The translations under genes were made by a program, and so were the position numbers. This document shows, one piece after another, positions 14,491-21,829 of a DNA stretch of 25,741 nt. The stretch lies in NCBI GenBank assembly GCA_900757385.1, contig CAAENO010000192.1:1-25741 (forward strand), read 5' to 3'. The DNA is from an uncultured Collinsella sp. (lineage in GTDB: Bacteria; Actinomycetota; Coriobacteriia; Coriobacteriales; Coriobacteriaceae). Position 1 is the stretch's first letter. Every line of letters begins with the position of its first letter. Under the pieces are notes generated by a model. The model was not told where the DNA came from and ran no database searches. It was given only the letters and a program-made list of their open reading frames with translations.

Positions 14491-15774
14491 CTAAATCGTC
14501 TCGAGGAAAGCCTCGATGCGGGTCTGGAGCTGGCCTGCGTCCTCGCCGGCGTAGTCGGTCGTGATGTGCATAAACGGAATGCCGGCTTCCTCGGCGGCCT
14601 TCTCCACAGCGAAAGACTCCATCTCGTAGAGTGTGCAGAACTGCAGGGCCACGTCGACGATGCCGTCGGCATGCAGGTCCTTGGCCATCTGGACAATGTC
14701 CTTCATACGCTGGTCGTTGGGCGTAAAGACGGCGCAGTTGATCTTAAAGTAGCGCTCGGCGATGGCATCGAGCATCTCGTCCACCGTCTCACCGGACTCG
14801 TCGACCAGATCCTTGTAGTAGCGCGAACCCGTGCAGGACTCCTCGCCCACCACGACGCCGCCGGCCTTCTCGATGAGGTTGAACAGCTTCCAGTTGGGCA
14901 CGGCCATGGGAGTGCCGGTGTACAGAATGCGCTTGGTCCCCTTGGGCGCCACGCCCTCGCCGGCCTCGACACGCTGCTCGCACTCAGCCGCCATATCGTT
15001 AATGGCTCCGGTCAGACGCGGCGTGTCGTCCATAAAGGCGGCCTGAACGGTCAGCAGGCTGTCCAGACCGCTGATGGGCGCTGGGTCGGCAGCGCGCGTT
15101 GCAGCGAGGCGCTGCAGGGCGCGGCGCTTCTCATTGACGGCGCGGATGGCGGCCTTCAGACGCTCAGGCGTAATCGTGACGCCGCACTCTTCCTCAATCT
15201 TGGCGGCAAGCTTTTTAACCTCGGCCTTCCAGGTCACGAGCGTCGACTCGTCGTGCACGTTGGGAATATCCATGACGTACATGTTCTTTTGCGTGGCAAA
15301 AAACTCGTAGGCCTTCTTCTTGCCATCGCAGGTGTTCTCGCCTACCACCAAGTCACTCGACTCGATGTAGGGGCAGACCTCACCCAGCTTAAAGCCGGCA
15401 AAGCTCTTGATAAGCGGACAAGTGTTGCGCGGCAAGTGCTCCTCGACCTTGTCCGTTGCCCAATCGGCACCCGAGCACAGACCAACGGGAATGCCGTCAC
15501 AGGCAAGCACGATCTCCTCGGGCACGTACACGCAGAACGAGCCCACGATTTTGGTGGCCTCGCCAGCCTCCTTCTTGTCGAGCATCTCCTTAATGCGGCC
15601 GCTATGGATGTTGGTGGCCACAAAGTCCAAGTAGGACGTGGACTTGGGGCGGTTGTTCTGCGACAGGAACATGTCCCCGTACATCTGGCCCACGGCGCCC
15701 AGCAGCATATCGTGGTCGGCAAGATTCATGCCGAGGCTCTCCCACATCGGATGAAAATCGAATTCTTCAGCCAT
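14491..15774 (-). CDS. Double-cubane-cluster 2-hydroxyacyl-CoA dehydratase-type protein (DCCP-2)
   Basis: 427 residues from MAEEFDFHPMWESLG, with GAGAGGGGAAC before the ATG, the same SD context as DCCP-1. It is a paralogue of DCCP-1 with the same cysteine set: GSFCVYVP, VGLCSG, NTCPLIKS, ENTCDGKKK, GEESCTGS, INCAVFTPND and LQFCTLYEMES. It has an N-terminal extension of about 40 residues and a longer central helical part. Expected function is an ATP-activated low-potential reductase. It has no activator of its own in the window and may share the one encoded at 6998-7762. It lies first in the run, upstream of the importer; a hairpin (14342-14374) separates them. Substrate unknown. Confidence 0.88.
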   Translation of the reverse strand: MAEEFDFHPMWESLGMNLADHDMLLGAVGQMYGDMFLSQNNRPKSTSYLDFVATNIHSGRIKEMLDKKEAGEATKIVGSFCVYVPEEIVLACDGIPVGLCSGADWATDKVEEHLPRNTCPLIKSFAGFKLGEVCPYIESSDLVVGENTCDGKKKAYEFFATQKNMYVMDIPNVHDESTLVTWKAEVKKLAAKIEEECGVTITPERLKAAIRAVNEKRRALQRLAATRAADPAPISGLDSLLTVQAAFMDDTPRLTGAINDMAAECEQRVEAGEGVAPKGTKRILYTGTPMAVPNWKLFNLIEKAGGVVVGEESCTGSRYYKDLVDESGETVDEMLDAIAERYFKINCAVFTPNDQRMKDIVQMAKDLHADGIVDVALQFCTLYEMESFAVEKAAEEAGIPFMHITTDYAGEDAGQLQTRIEAFLETI

Positions 15775-15933
15775 AACGGTTCCCCTCTCGAACCAAAAAC
15801 GGATAACAGCGGTATCGATGCACGACGGGCGGCGATTGCCCGGCCGTGCTCAAACCCGGAATTTTAGGGAACCTGCTTTGCGGTCGATGATTTAGTTGTG
15901 CGTCGTCTCTCCCGGAGCCGTGAACATACCTGC
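15775..15933. other. 5' region of DCCP-2
   Basis: This 159-bp stretch lies between the 22-codon mini-ORF and DCCP-2. On the minus strand it holds an A/T-rich CCCTAAAATTCC that could be a -10 box, without a matching -35. No convincing riboswitch or terminator was seen. Confidence 0.35.
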
Positions 15934-16002
15934 TCATATGCGACTCCGAGCCATATGCTGGGCGCGCGCGGCAACGCGGCGAATGTATGTCGTCTGCGGC
16001 AT
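15934..16002 (-). CDS. Possible 22-residue peptide ORF with strong SD
   Basis: AAGGAGGGTGTGCACATG on the minus strand is one of the best ribosome binding sites in the window. It is followed by a short frame of 22 codons ending in TGA, starting MPQTTYIRRVAARAQHM, basic and without a membrane segment. It lies 159 bp before DCCP-2. It could be an upstream regulatory peptide, a remnant of a longer gene broken by mutation, or chance. I do not recognise it. Confidence 0.4.
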   Translation of the reverse strand: MPQTTYIRRVAARAQHMARSRI

Positions 16003-16038
16003 GTGCACACCCTCCTTAACCAGTCGAGGTCAACTATA

Positions 16039-16070
16039 TCAACGGTCATCGCCCCTGCGAACACCGTTGA
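16039..16070. promoter_or_regulatory. Inverted repeat, possible operator upstream of the DCCP-2 region
   Basis: TCAACGGT (16039-16046) and ACCGTTGA (16063-16070) are perfect 8-bp inverted repeats separated by 16 bp, just upstream of the mini-ORF SD. This could be a regulator site or an RNA hairpin in the leader. AT-rich DNA (16099-16125) adjoining it may contain the promoter; no clear hexamer pair was found. Confidence 0.4.
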
Positions 16071-16157
16071 CATTCGTACGACAGCCTCGTGTGCCGTCGT
16101 TTAATAAATAATTATCTTGATTGATAAGAGTTTGTCATCCTTCATTCGGCGAACGGC

Positions 16158-16192
16158 AAGACAAAGCCGCCGAGGCTTATATCCCCGACGGC
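16158..16192 (-). terminator. Terminator of the modABC operon
   Basis: On the minus strand GCCGTCGGGG pairs with CCTCGGCGGC (10 bp, two G-U pairs) around a 7-nt loop (16166-16192), followed by TTTGTCTT. It lies 12 bp after the modC stop. Confidence 0.78.
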
Positions 16193-16203
16193 ATTACCCG
16201 GCG

Positions 16204-17274
16204 CTATCGACAAACCAAGTGGATCTTACTCGCATCGAAGTGCATGCGCAGGGTCTCGTCGGCCTGCGGCAGCCCGTCGGCAGCTACGTTCACTTTGTTG
16301 ACCTTCCACTGCAGGCGCGTCGGCGCATCGACACGTGGCACGTCCAACAGCACCAAGCGCTCAAAACGCGAATCGCTCACGCGAGCCACATGCAGGTCGT
16401 AGCTGTTACGACCCCGCTCTGCGCGGTTGTCCATATGGAAGTAGCTCGCACGAATACCGAGGTACGCCACGTTATCGGGAACCTCACGGCCCACGTTGAA
16501 GGTCATGCCCCAGTCGAGGGCCTCAACTTCCTCGTCGCCGATCTTACGCGCGCGGCTCGTATTCTTGCAGCCCGTCAGGCGCAGCGCAGCCAAGGTTTGC
16601 GGCCGGCGGACCACGTCCTCGACGGAGCCGATCTCCTCCACATGCCCGTTATGCATCACGCAAATGCGCTCGCACAGGCGGCATGCCTCGTCAATATCGT
16701 GGCTCACGTAGAGCACGGTACGGTTACAGACGTCGAACAGGTCGAGCATGTTCTGCTCAAGCGCGCTCTTGAGATACGCGTCGAGCGCGCTCATGGGCTC
16801 GTCGAACATAAAAATGCCCGGGTGTGCCGCCACCATGCGAGCAAGCGCCACACGCTGCTGCTGGCCGCCCGAGAGGCGCGCGGGATAACGGTCGGCAAAG
16901 TCGACCAGTCCAAAGATACCCAGGTAGCGCTCGGCAAGTTGTCTGCGCGCTGCGGCGTCGCCTGCACCCTCAACGCCGGCGCACACGTTATCGGCCACCG
17001 TCATATTAGGGAACAGCTGATAGTTTTGAAACATCAGGGCGCATTTTCGCTCCTGGGGCGAAAGGTTGATGCCCGTCGCAGAGTCAAAGAAGGTTACGCC
17101 GTTGACGACGATCTTGCCCTCGTCGGGCGTCTCCACGCCGGCAATACAGCGCAAGGTGCAGCTCTTGCCGCATCCGGAGGCGCCGAGCAGCGCCACACGC
17201 TCCTCGCCGGCATCGAGCTGCATGTCGAGCATAAACCCGGGATAGCGCTTTTTGATATCCAGGACAAGCGACAT
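16204..17274 (-). CDS. modC: Molybdate/tungstate ABC transporter ATPase
   Basis: 356 residues from MSLVLDIKKRYPGF. Walker A GASGCGKS (31-38), Q-loop ALMFQNYQLFP, signature LSGGQQQR (134-141), Walker B GIFMFDEP (153-160) and H-loop VSHD are intact. The C-terminal third (about 240-356) is divergent; I cannot confirm a TOBE/Mop domain by eye. Third gene of modA-modB-modC, 3 bp after modB. It powers uptake of molybdate or tungstate, which feeds the cofactor genes moeA and mog upstream. Sulfate is a possible alternative substrate for this ATPase class, but the gene context favours molybdate. Confidence 0.9.
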   Translation of the reverse strand: MSLVLDIKKRYPGFMLDMQLDAGEERVALLGASGCGKSCTLRCIAGVETPDEGKIVVNGVTFFDSATGINLSPQERKCALMFQNYQLFPNMTVADNVCAGVEGAGDAAARRQLAERYLGIFGLVDFADRYPARLSGGQQQRVALARMVAAHPGIFMFDEPMSALDAYLKSALEQNMLDLFDVCNRTVLYVSHDIDEACRLCERICVMHNGHVEEIGSVEDVVRRPQTLAALRLTGCKNTSRARKIGDEEVEALDWGMTFNVGREVPDNVAYLGIRASYFHMDNRAERGRNSYDLHVARVSDSRFERLVLLDVPRVDAPTRLQWKVNKVNVAADGLPQADETLRMHFDASKIHLVCR

Positions 17275-17277
17275 GGT

Positions 17278-18720
17278 CTATCGACCTCCCTTCGAGACGG
17301 CGTCATCGCGCATGAGCTCGGCCAGCGCCTCGCGATCGATACGCAGCGCATCGCCGCCCACTGGGTCGAGCGAATCGATCTGGCTACCCAGCTGCTTGGC
17401 CTGTTTGCGCTCTGCACGGGAGAGACCACGCTCGCGATACTTTTGCGAATGCGCCGTGTACATGTTGATGAACAGGATGACCAGGAAACTAAACACGATC
17501 ACGACGACGACCCAAAAGAGGGCCACCGAGGTGTTGCCGCCCATCCACTCAAAGTAGATGGCGATAGGGATGGTCTGGGTAATGCCGGCGTAGTTGCCCG
17601 CAAAGAACAGGGTGCAGCCAAACTCGCCCATGGCACGCGCGAAGGCAAGCACCGCGCCGGCGGCAATCGAGGGCCAGCCAAGCGGCATCATAAGCTTGGT
17701 AAAGATGCGACGCTCGGACCATCCCAGGGTTCGCGCGGCATCGAGCATCTGCGTGTCAAGGCTCTCAAAGGCACCGAGCGCCGTACGGTAGACCAGGGGA
17801 AACGACACCACCACGGCAGATATCACCGCCGCAGGCCACGTAAAGACGATCGAGACGCCGTGCGCGATGAGCCACTGGCCCACCCCGGTCGAGCGGCCAA
17901 ATAGCATGAGGAGCAGAAAGCCGCAGACCGTGGGCGGCAGCACCATAGGAATCGTAAAGACCGAGTCGAGCAGGCCCTTGATGCGACTCGAGGTACCCAT
18001 AGTCTTCCACGCGGCGAACAGGCCCAGCGCAAAGGAAATCAGCAGGGCAAGGCCGCTCGTTTTTATGGACACCCAAAGCGGGCGATAGTCGATGTCGCCC
18101 AAAAAGGAGGCCAGAGAGGTCAAGGGACCCTGCTCATCCCGCAACACGACAGACGATGCTTCTACCATTTGAGCGCTATCAAGCCAGCGCGCGCCGCCCT
18201 TGGCATCACCCGAGGCCGATGCAATCACCACATAGCGGTCCCCATCCGCACCGTGCTCGTCAAAGCCATAGGTATACCCGCCGGCATCAAACGTTGTTTC
18301 CGCCGTAACATACCAAGGAAGATCAACGTCCCCTAGCTGCGCACCTCCCATGGAGTTTGCGCTGTCGAGCTCACAGACGAGGGCCTTGAGACCCGATACA
18401 CACTCGTTGTCCTGCGGATCCAATCCATACTTCTCGGCCGCCTTGGGCGATATCCACACCACAACGCGATCGGCAGCAGGCGCCACTACAAGGTCCACGT
18501 CCTCGTCAACGGGAAACCGGTAGCCCTCAGGCTGGCCCTCCATAGCACGAGCGGTCCCCTTGGCCAACCGCTCAAAACCCTCGATCCCATAGGAAAGCCC
18601 ATGAGCGGTCGCAGCAACCTGGGCCCCGTCCTCAGCGACCCCAGCAAACGCAAATCCCGGCACCCAGCAAAGCGCGAAGGTCAAAGCACAGGCGACAAGC
18701 ATGCGGAATCTATTAAGCAC
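17278..18720 (-). CDS. modB: Molybdate ABC transporter permease with extra N-terminal extracytoplasmic domain
   Basis: 480 residues from a GTG at 18720 with GGAG 6 nt before it; the ATG at 18702 has no ribosome binding site. The C-terminal ~265 residues are a standard ModB permease: PLWVSIKTSGLALLISFALG, IPMVLPPTVCGF, the EAA loop DAARTLGWSERRIFTKLMMP and AMGEFGCTLFFAGN. Unusually, about 185 residues precede it: a signal/anchor helix (about 7-26), then a soluble, acidic segment (28-212) with one cysteine pair (C107, C116). ModB proteins normally begin at the first permease helix. The added domain would lie outside the cell and might contact ModA or sense ligand; I do not recognise its fold. 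The end of the gene carries a charged cytoplasmic tail. Confidence 0.88.
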   Translation of the reverse strand: MLNRFRMLVACALTFALCWVPGFAFAGVAEDGAQVAATAHGLSYGIEGFERLAKGTARAMEGQPEGYRFPVDEDVDLVVAPAADRVVVWISPKAAEKYGLDPQDNECVSGLKALVCELDSANSMGGAQLGDVDLPWYVTAETTFDAGGYTYGFDEHGADGDRYVVIASASGDAKGGARWLDSAQMVEASSVVLRDEQGPLTSLASFLGDIDYRPLWVSIKTSGLALLISFALGLFAAWKTMGTSSRIKGLLDSVFTIPMVLPPTVCGFLLLMLFGRSTGVGQWLIAHGVSIVFTWPAAVISAVVVSFPLVYRTALGAFESLDTQMLDAARTLGWSERRIFTKLMMPLGWPSIAAGAVLAFARAMGEFGCTLFFAGNYAGITQTIPIAIYFEWMGGNTSVALFWVVVVIVFSFLVILFINMYTAHSQKYRERGLSRAERKQAKQLGSQIDSLDPVGGDALRIDREALAELMRDDAVSKGGR

Positions 18721-18788
18721 GAAAAGCTCCAAGCGAATACAAGGACGGAGTGAAACACAAAACGATGGAATTATCGCGCCAAGCCGCA

Positions 18789-19661
18789 CTACGCGGAAAG
18801 CTCAAAGCCGTACTTAGCCCATATCTTCTGAGCCTTCTTGCTGGACAGGCAGAAGTCGATAAACGCCTTGGCCTCGTCGGCATGTTCGGAGCCATCGGCG
18901 ACAGCGCCCGGATACACGATGGGCTTATGCGAGTCCTCGGGACACACAAAGGCCTCCTCGATGCCGTCGTAGCGGAAGATGTCGGAGCTATAGACAAAGC
19001 CAGCCACGCAGTCGCCCGTAGAGACGTAAGACGCAGCAGTGCCGACCTTGTCGGCCAGGGCCACCTTGTCGGCGATCTCGGAGGCGTACTCGCCGTCGTC
19101 GCCCTCGGTGCCGGTGTAGAGACCCACGGAGGCCAGGGCCTGGTTGGCGTACTTGCCGGCGGGGACGGTCTTGGCGTCGCCGATGGCGATCTTGCCGTCC
19201 AGATTCGCGACGTCGGCGATGGCCTCGATCTTGGTGTCGGAACCCTCAGCACGAATGATTACAAGGTCGTTGACGAACATATCCTCACGTGTGCCGGCAT
19301 CGACGAGCTCGGCGGCCTCGGCGTCGTCCATGGTGCCCTTGGAAGCCGTGATGAGCACGTCGACCGTGGCACCGGCACGCATCTGCTCGACAAGGTCGCC
19401 GGACGCCTTAAACTGCGTGTCGGCAAAGGTGGTACCGGTCTGGTCGGTGTAGAGCTCCTGAACCTCGGGCAGAGCCTTCTCGAGTGAGTTGGCGGCAAAG
19501 ACCTGCAGCTCGACAGCTTTCTTGGACGAAATCTTGGCGGAGCCGGCATCGGAACCGGTCGACTCAGGCTCCTTGTTGCCGGAGCAGCCGGCAAGCCCAA
19601 GACCGGCAGCGGCGACAGCAGAAAGCGAGACGAATCCGCGGCGAGAAACCATATCGAACAT
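18789..19661 (-). CDS. modA: Molybdate-binding lipoprotein
   Basis: 290 residues from MFDMVSRRGFVSLS, with GGGTTGAAC before the ATG. Twin-arginine-like lipoprotein signal with lipobox LAGC (lipid anchor C26). The mature part matches ModA: ELQVFAANSLEKALPEVQ, FKASGDLVEQMRAGATVDVLITAS, VIIRAEGS, KTVPAGKYANQAL and GFVYSSD. It captures molybdate (or tungstate) outside the membrane for ModB/ModC. First gene of the operon, 68 bp before modB, with a recognisable -10 and a dense set of palindromes in its promoter region (19722-19773). Confidence 0.93.
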   Translation of the reverse strand: MFDMVSRRGFVSLSAVAAAGLGLAGCSGNKEPESTGSDAGSAKISSKKAVELQVFAANSLEKALPEVQELYTDQTGTTFADTQFKASGDLVEQMRAGATVDVLITASKGTMDDAEAAELVDAGTREDMFVNDLVIIRAEGSDTKIEAIADVANLDGKIAIGDAKTVPAGKYANQALASVGLYTGTEGDDGEYASEIADKVALADKVGTAASYVSTGDCVAGFVYSSDIFRYDGIEEAFVCPEDSHKPIVYPGAVADGSEHADEAKAFIDFCLSSKKAQKIWAKYGFELSA

Positions 19662-19721
19662 GTTCAACCCTTTCGAACGATACACCCGGGCACATCTCCG
19701 CAGGCTTTATTCTGTAATTAG

Positions 19722-19773
19722 ATTATACTTCGAAGCGAATAATGATTCTGAGAAATTATTCTCGTCTGAGAAT
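19722..19773 (-). promoter_or_regulatory. modA promoter with overlapping palindromes
   Basis: On the minus strand TATAAT (19722-19727) is a consensus -10. No good -35 lies 17 bp upstream. Instead two adjoining inverted repeats cover that place: AATAAT/ATTATT (19738-19743 with 19755-19760) and ATTCTC/GAGAAT (19758-19763 with 19768-19773). TCTGAGAA also recurs as a direct repeat 18 bp apart. This suggests an operator for a metal or molybdate regulator. It does not look like the E. coli ModE box. Confidence 0.55.
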
Positions 19774-19816
19774 ATAGTTTCAGGCATGCCTACAGAATGC
19801 CGTCCCCTTGGGCGCA

Positions 19817-19853
19817 AATAAATAGGCGGAGCAGCCGTTCAGGTCGCCCCGCC
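19817..19853 (-). terminator. Terminator of the moeA-mog operon
   Basis: On the minus strand GGCGGGGC pairs with GCTCCGCC (8 bp, one G-U) around a 13-nt loop (19825-19853), followed by TATTTATTTG. It starts 13 bp after the mog stop and separates mog from the modA promoter. Confidence 0.75.
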
Positions 19854-19866
19854 GCAGGTAAACCGC

Positions 19867-20346
19867 TTAGTTGGTATGTCCGCCGCCCGCTGTCATTTGG
19901 GCTGCATGCTCCAGCTGGTCCGCTATGGCCTCCCAGCTTTCGCGGGCGGCCTTCGTAGAACCGGGAAAGTTTACGACAAGTGTATGACCTCGTTGCATGC
20001 AAATAGCGCGCGAGAGCATAGCGCGGTGCGTCTTGGTCATGGAGTACGCACGGATCGCCTCTGCAATACCCGGCACATCGCGGTCGCAGACGGCACGCGT
20101 CGCCTCGGGCGTCACATCGCGCATCGAAAGCCCCGTGCCGCCGCAGGTGAGCACGACATTGGCGTGGCACTCATCGGCGGCTTCCACAATGGCATCACCG
20201 ATCTCGCTGACGTCGTCGCGCACAACCACATGTGAGGCGACCGTCCAGCCCTGCGCCTCGATAAGTTCCTCGAGTGCGGCTCCGGCCTCATCCTGGGCAA
20301 GATCGCGCGTGTCCGAACACGTCACGATCGATATCTTCAGCTCCAT
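19867..20346 (-). CDS. mog: Molybdopterin adenylyltransferase (MogA/MoaB family)
   Basis: 159 residues from MELKISIVTCSDTRD, with AGGAGG before the ATG at 20346; the longer frame would intrude into moeA. The signature CGGTGLSMRDVTPEA is the conserved substrate-binding motif of MogA/MoaB proteins, and VVNFPGSTKAARE is the conserved second motif. The enzyme adenylates molybdopterin before metal insertion by MoeA. It lies 10 bp after moeA, so the pair forms an operon for the last two steps of molybdenum-cofactor synthesis. Whether it is strictly MogA or MoaB cannot be told by eye. Confidence 0.93.
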   Translation of the reverse strand: MELKISIVTCSDTRDLAQDEAGAALEELIEAQGWTVASHVVVRDDVSEIGDAIVEAADECHANVVLTCGGTGLSMRDVTPEATRAVCDRDVPGIAEAIRAYSMTKTHRAMLSRAICMQRGHTLVVNFPGSTKAARESWEAIADQLEHAAQMTAGGGHTN

Positions 20347-20356
20347 AGCATTCCTC

Positions 20357-21619
20357 CTACAACACGGCATCCTCAGGCAGATCGACACGCACGACGCCCA
20401 CGACGTCGCCCGGCTTGAGCTCACACGGCCCTTCGTCAATACGCAGCAGACAGTTGGCCCGCTGCATCGTGCCGAGCAGCGCCGAATTCTGCGTCTTGGC
20501 CTCGGTCACCAACAGCTCACCGGTCTCGGGGTCGCGCAAAACCGTGGCGCGATCGAAGAAGCGTCGGTCCTGGCGCTTCTTTACGCCGTGCGTCAATATC
20601 GCCTGCTGCACGGGACGCGTACCCTCGGCAAAGCCGCGCATCTTGCGGATCGCGGGGCGGGCGAGCATCTCAAAGCCCACATACGCCGCCGCGGGATTGC
20701 CCGAAAGCCCCAAATACGGCTTGCCCCCAAGCAGGCCAAACGTGATGGCTTTGCCGGGACGCATCGAGATGCGGTCGAAGAGCACCTCGCCCTCGCGCTT
20801 GACCAGCGCCGTCACGTAGTCGTAATCGCCCGCAGAGGCACCGCCGCTCGTAATGACAAAATCGCACTCCTGCACGGCGCGATGCACGAGCTCGGCGATT
20901 GCCTGCTCATCATCGGGAGCGATGCCAAAGAACACCGGCTCGGCGCCGGCATCGAGTGCCTCGGCCATCAACGCCGACGAGTTGGAGTCGCGAATCTGCC
21001 CGCGCGCCGGCAGCTCACCCGGCGCGACCAGCTCCGTGCCCAGCGAGATAATGCCCACACGCGGCGCGGCATGCACCTTCACGCTCGCGTAACCGGCGCT
21101 TGCCAGCAGGCCAGCGCCGGCCGGGGCCACAACCTCGCCGGCGTGCATCACAACATCGCCGGCATGGGCCTCCTCGGCGGCAGAGCGAACGTTCTCCCCT
21201 ACCTTGGCAGGCGCCGAGAAGCTCACGTGCGAGCCCTCGTTGCCGTCGCCGTCAAGCACCTCGACGATCTCGTATTTCACCACGGCATCGGCACCTTCGG
21301 GTACCGGCGCGCCCGTCATGATGCGGACCGTCTCGCCCGCGCCGATTGTGCCCTCAAACACATGGCCCGCGGCCTCGTGTCCGATAACGTCGAGCGTCAC
21401 CGGCGCCTCGCCAGATGCCTGCGCCAAGTCCGCCGAGCGCACGGCATATCCGTCCATAGCGCTGTTGGCAAACGGCGAAATGTCGATATCGGCCACCGCG
21501 TCCTCTGCCAAGGGAAGACCGGCGGCCTGCCACACGGGAATCTCGACAACTTCGGTGCGATTCACGTGCGACAAGACGATCGCCTGTGCGTCCTCCAACG
21601 GAATGAGTTTCTCAGCCAT
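20357..21619 (-). CDS. moeA: Molybdopterin molybdenumtransferase MoeA
   Basis: 420 residues from MAEKLIPLEDAQ; AGAGG lies 5 nt before the ATG at 21619, and an in-frame GTG two codons upstream is less well placed. MoeA features: ISPFANSAMDGYAV, RIMTGAPVPEGADAVV, ISLGTELVAPGELPARGQIRDSN, TSGGASAGDYDYV and LSGNPAAAYVGFE. MoeA inserts molybdate into adenylated molybdopterin in the cytoplasm. With mog downstream and modABC in the next operon, the local genes cover molybdate uptake and insertion. A TATACT in the upstream region (21677-21682) might be the -10, without a good -35. Confidence 0.94.
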   Translation of the reverse strand: MAEKLIPLEDAQAIVLSHVNRTEVVEIPVWQAAGLPLAEDAVADIDISPFANSAMDGYAVRSADLAQASGEAPVTLDVIGHEAAGHVFEGTIGAGETVRIMTGAPVPEGADAVVKYEIVEVLDGDGNEGSHVSFSAPAKVGENVRSAAEEAHAGDVVMHAGEVVAPAGAGLLASAGYASVKVHAAPRVGIISLGTELVAPGELPARGQIRDSNSSALMAEALDAGAEPVFFGIAPDDEQAIAELVHRAVQECDFVITSGGASAGDYDYVTALVKREGEVLFDRISMRPGKAITFGLLGGKPYLGLSGNPAAAYVGFEMLARPAIRKMRGFAEGTRPVQQAILTHGVKKRQDRRFFDRATVLRDPETGELLVTEAKTQNSALLGTMQRANCLLRIDEGPCELKPGDVVGVVRVDLPEDAVL

Positions 21620-21829
21620 ATGCACCTCTTAATGCCACGGCGCACAACAGGAGCGCCGATTCTTTATGCTTGTCTCAGTATAATCCCCCGACGCACGACC
21701 GCGACTCGGCCTGTACCCGCAAATACACCTGTCGGTTGCAAGCCGCGAAACAGAATGGAAACCAACCCACCGGCTCGTCGCGTTTACCGCGTTTTATAAT
21801 GCTCGTGTTGCAACCCAAAAGAGGAACGT
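21620..21829. promoter_or_regulatory. Divergent intergenic region moeA / CLC channel
   Basis: 210 bp between divergent genes. For the plus-strand channel gene TATAAT at 21795-21800 is a good -10, giving a leader of about 23 nt; its -35 is poor. A second TATAAT on plus (21679-21684) overlaps the minus-strand TATACT that may serve moeA. I looked for a fluoride riboswitch before the channel gene and a Moco riboswitch before moeA, and saw neither. Confidence 0.45.

Noticed and set aside
14449..15867. 472-codon plus-strand open frame
   Set aside because: Antisense to DCCP-2; no motif and no SD.
15864..16073. 69-codon minus-strand ORF upstream of DCCP-2
   Set aside because: No SD at its start, no recognisable motif, and it overlaps the much better supported 22-codon ORF in another frame.
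16117..17904. 595-codon plus-strand open frame
   Set aside because: Antisense to modC and modB, both of which have intact family motifs; its composition is that of a shadow frame.
21620..21829. Fluoride or Moco riboswitch in the divergent region
   Set aside because: No match to the conserved blocks of either aptamer was seen; only scattered short repeats.
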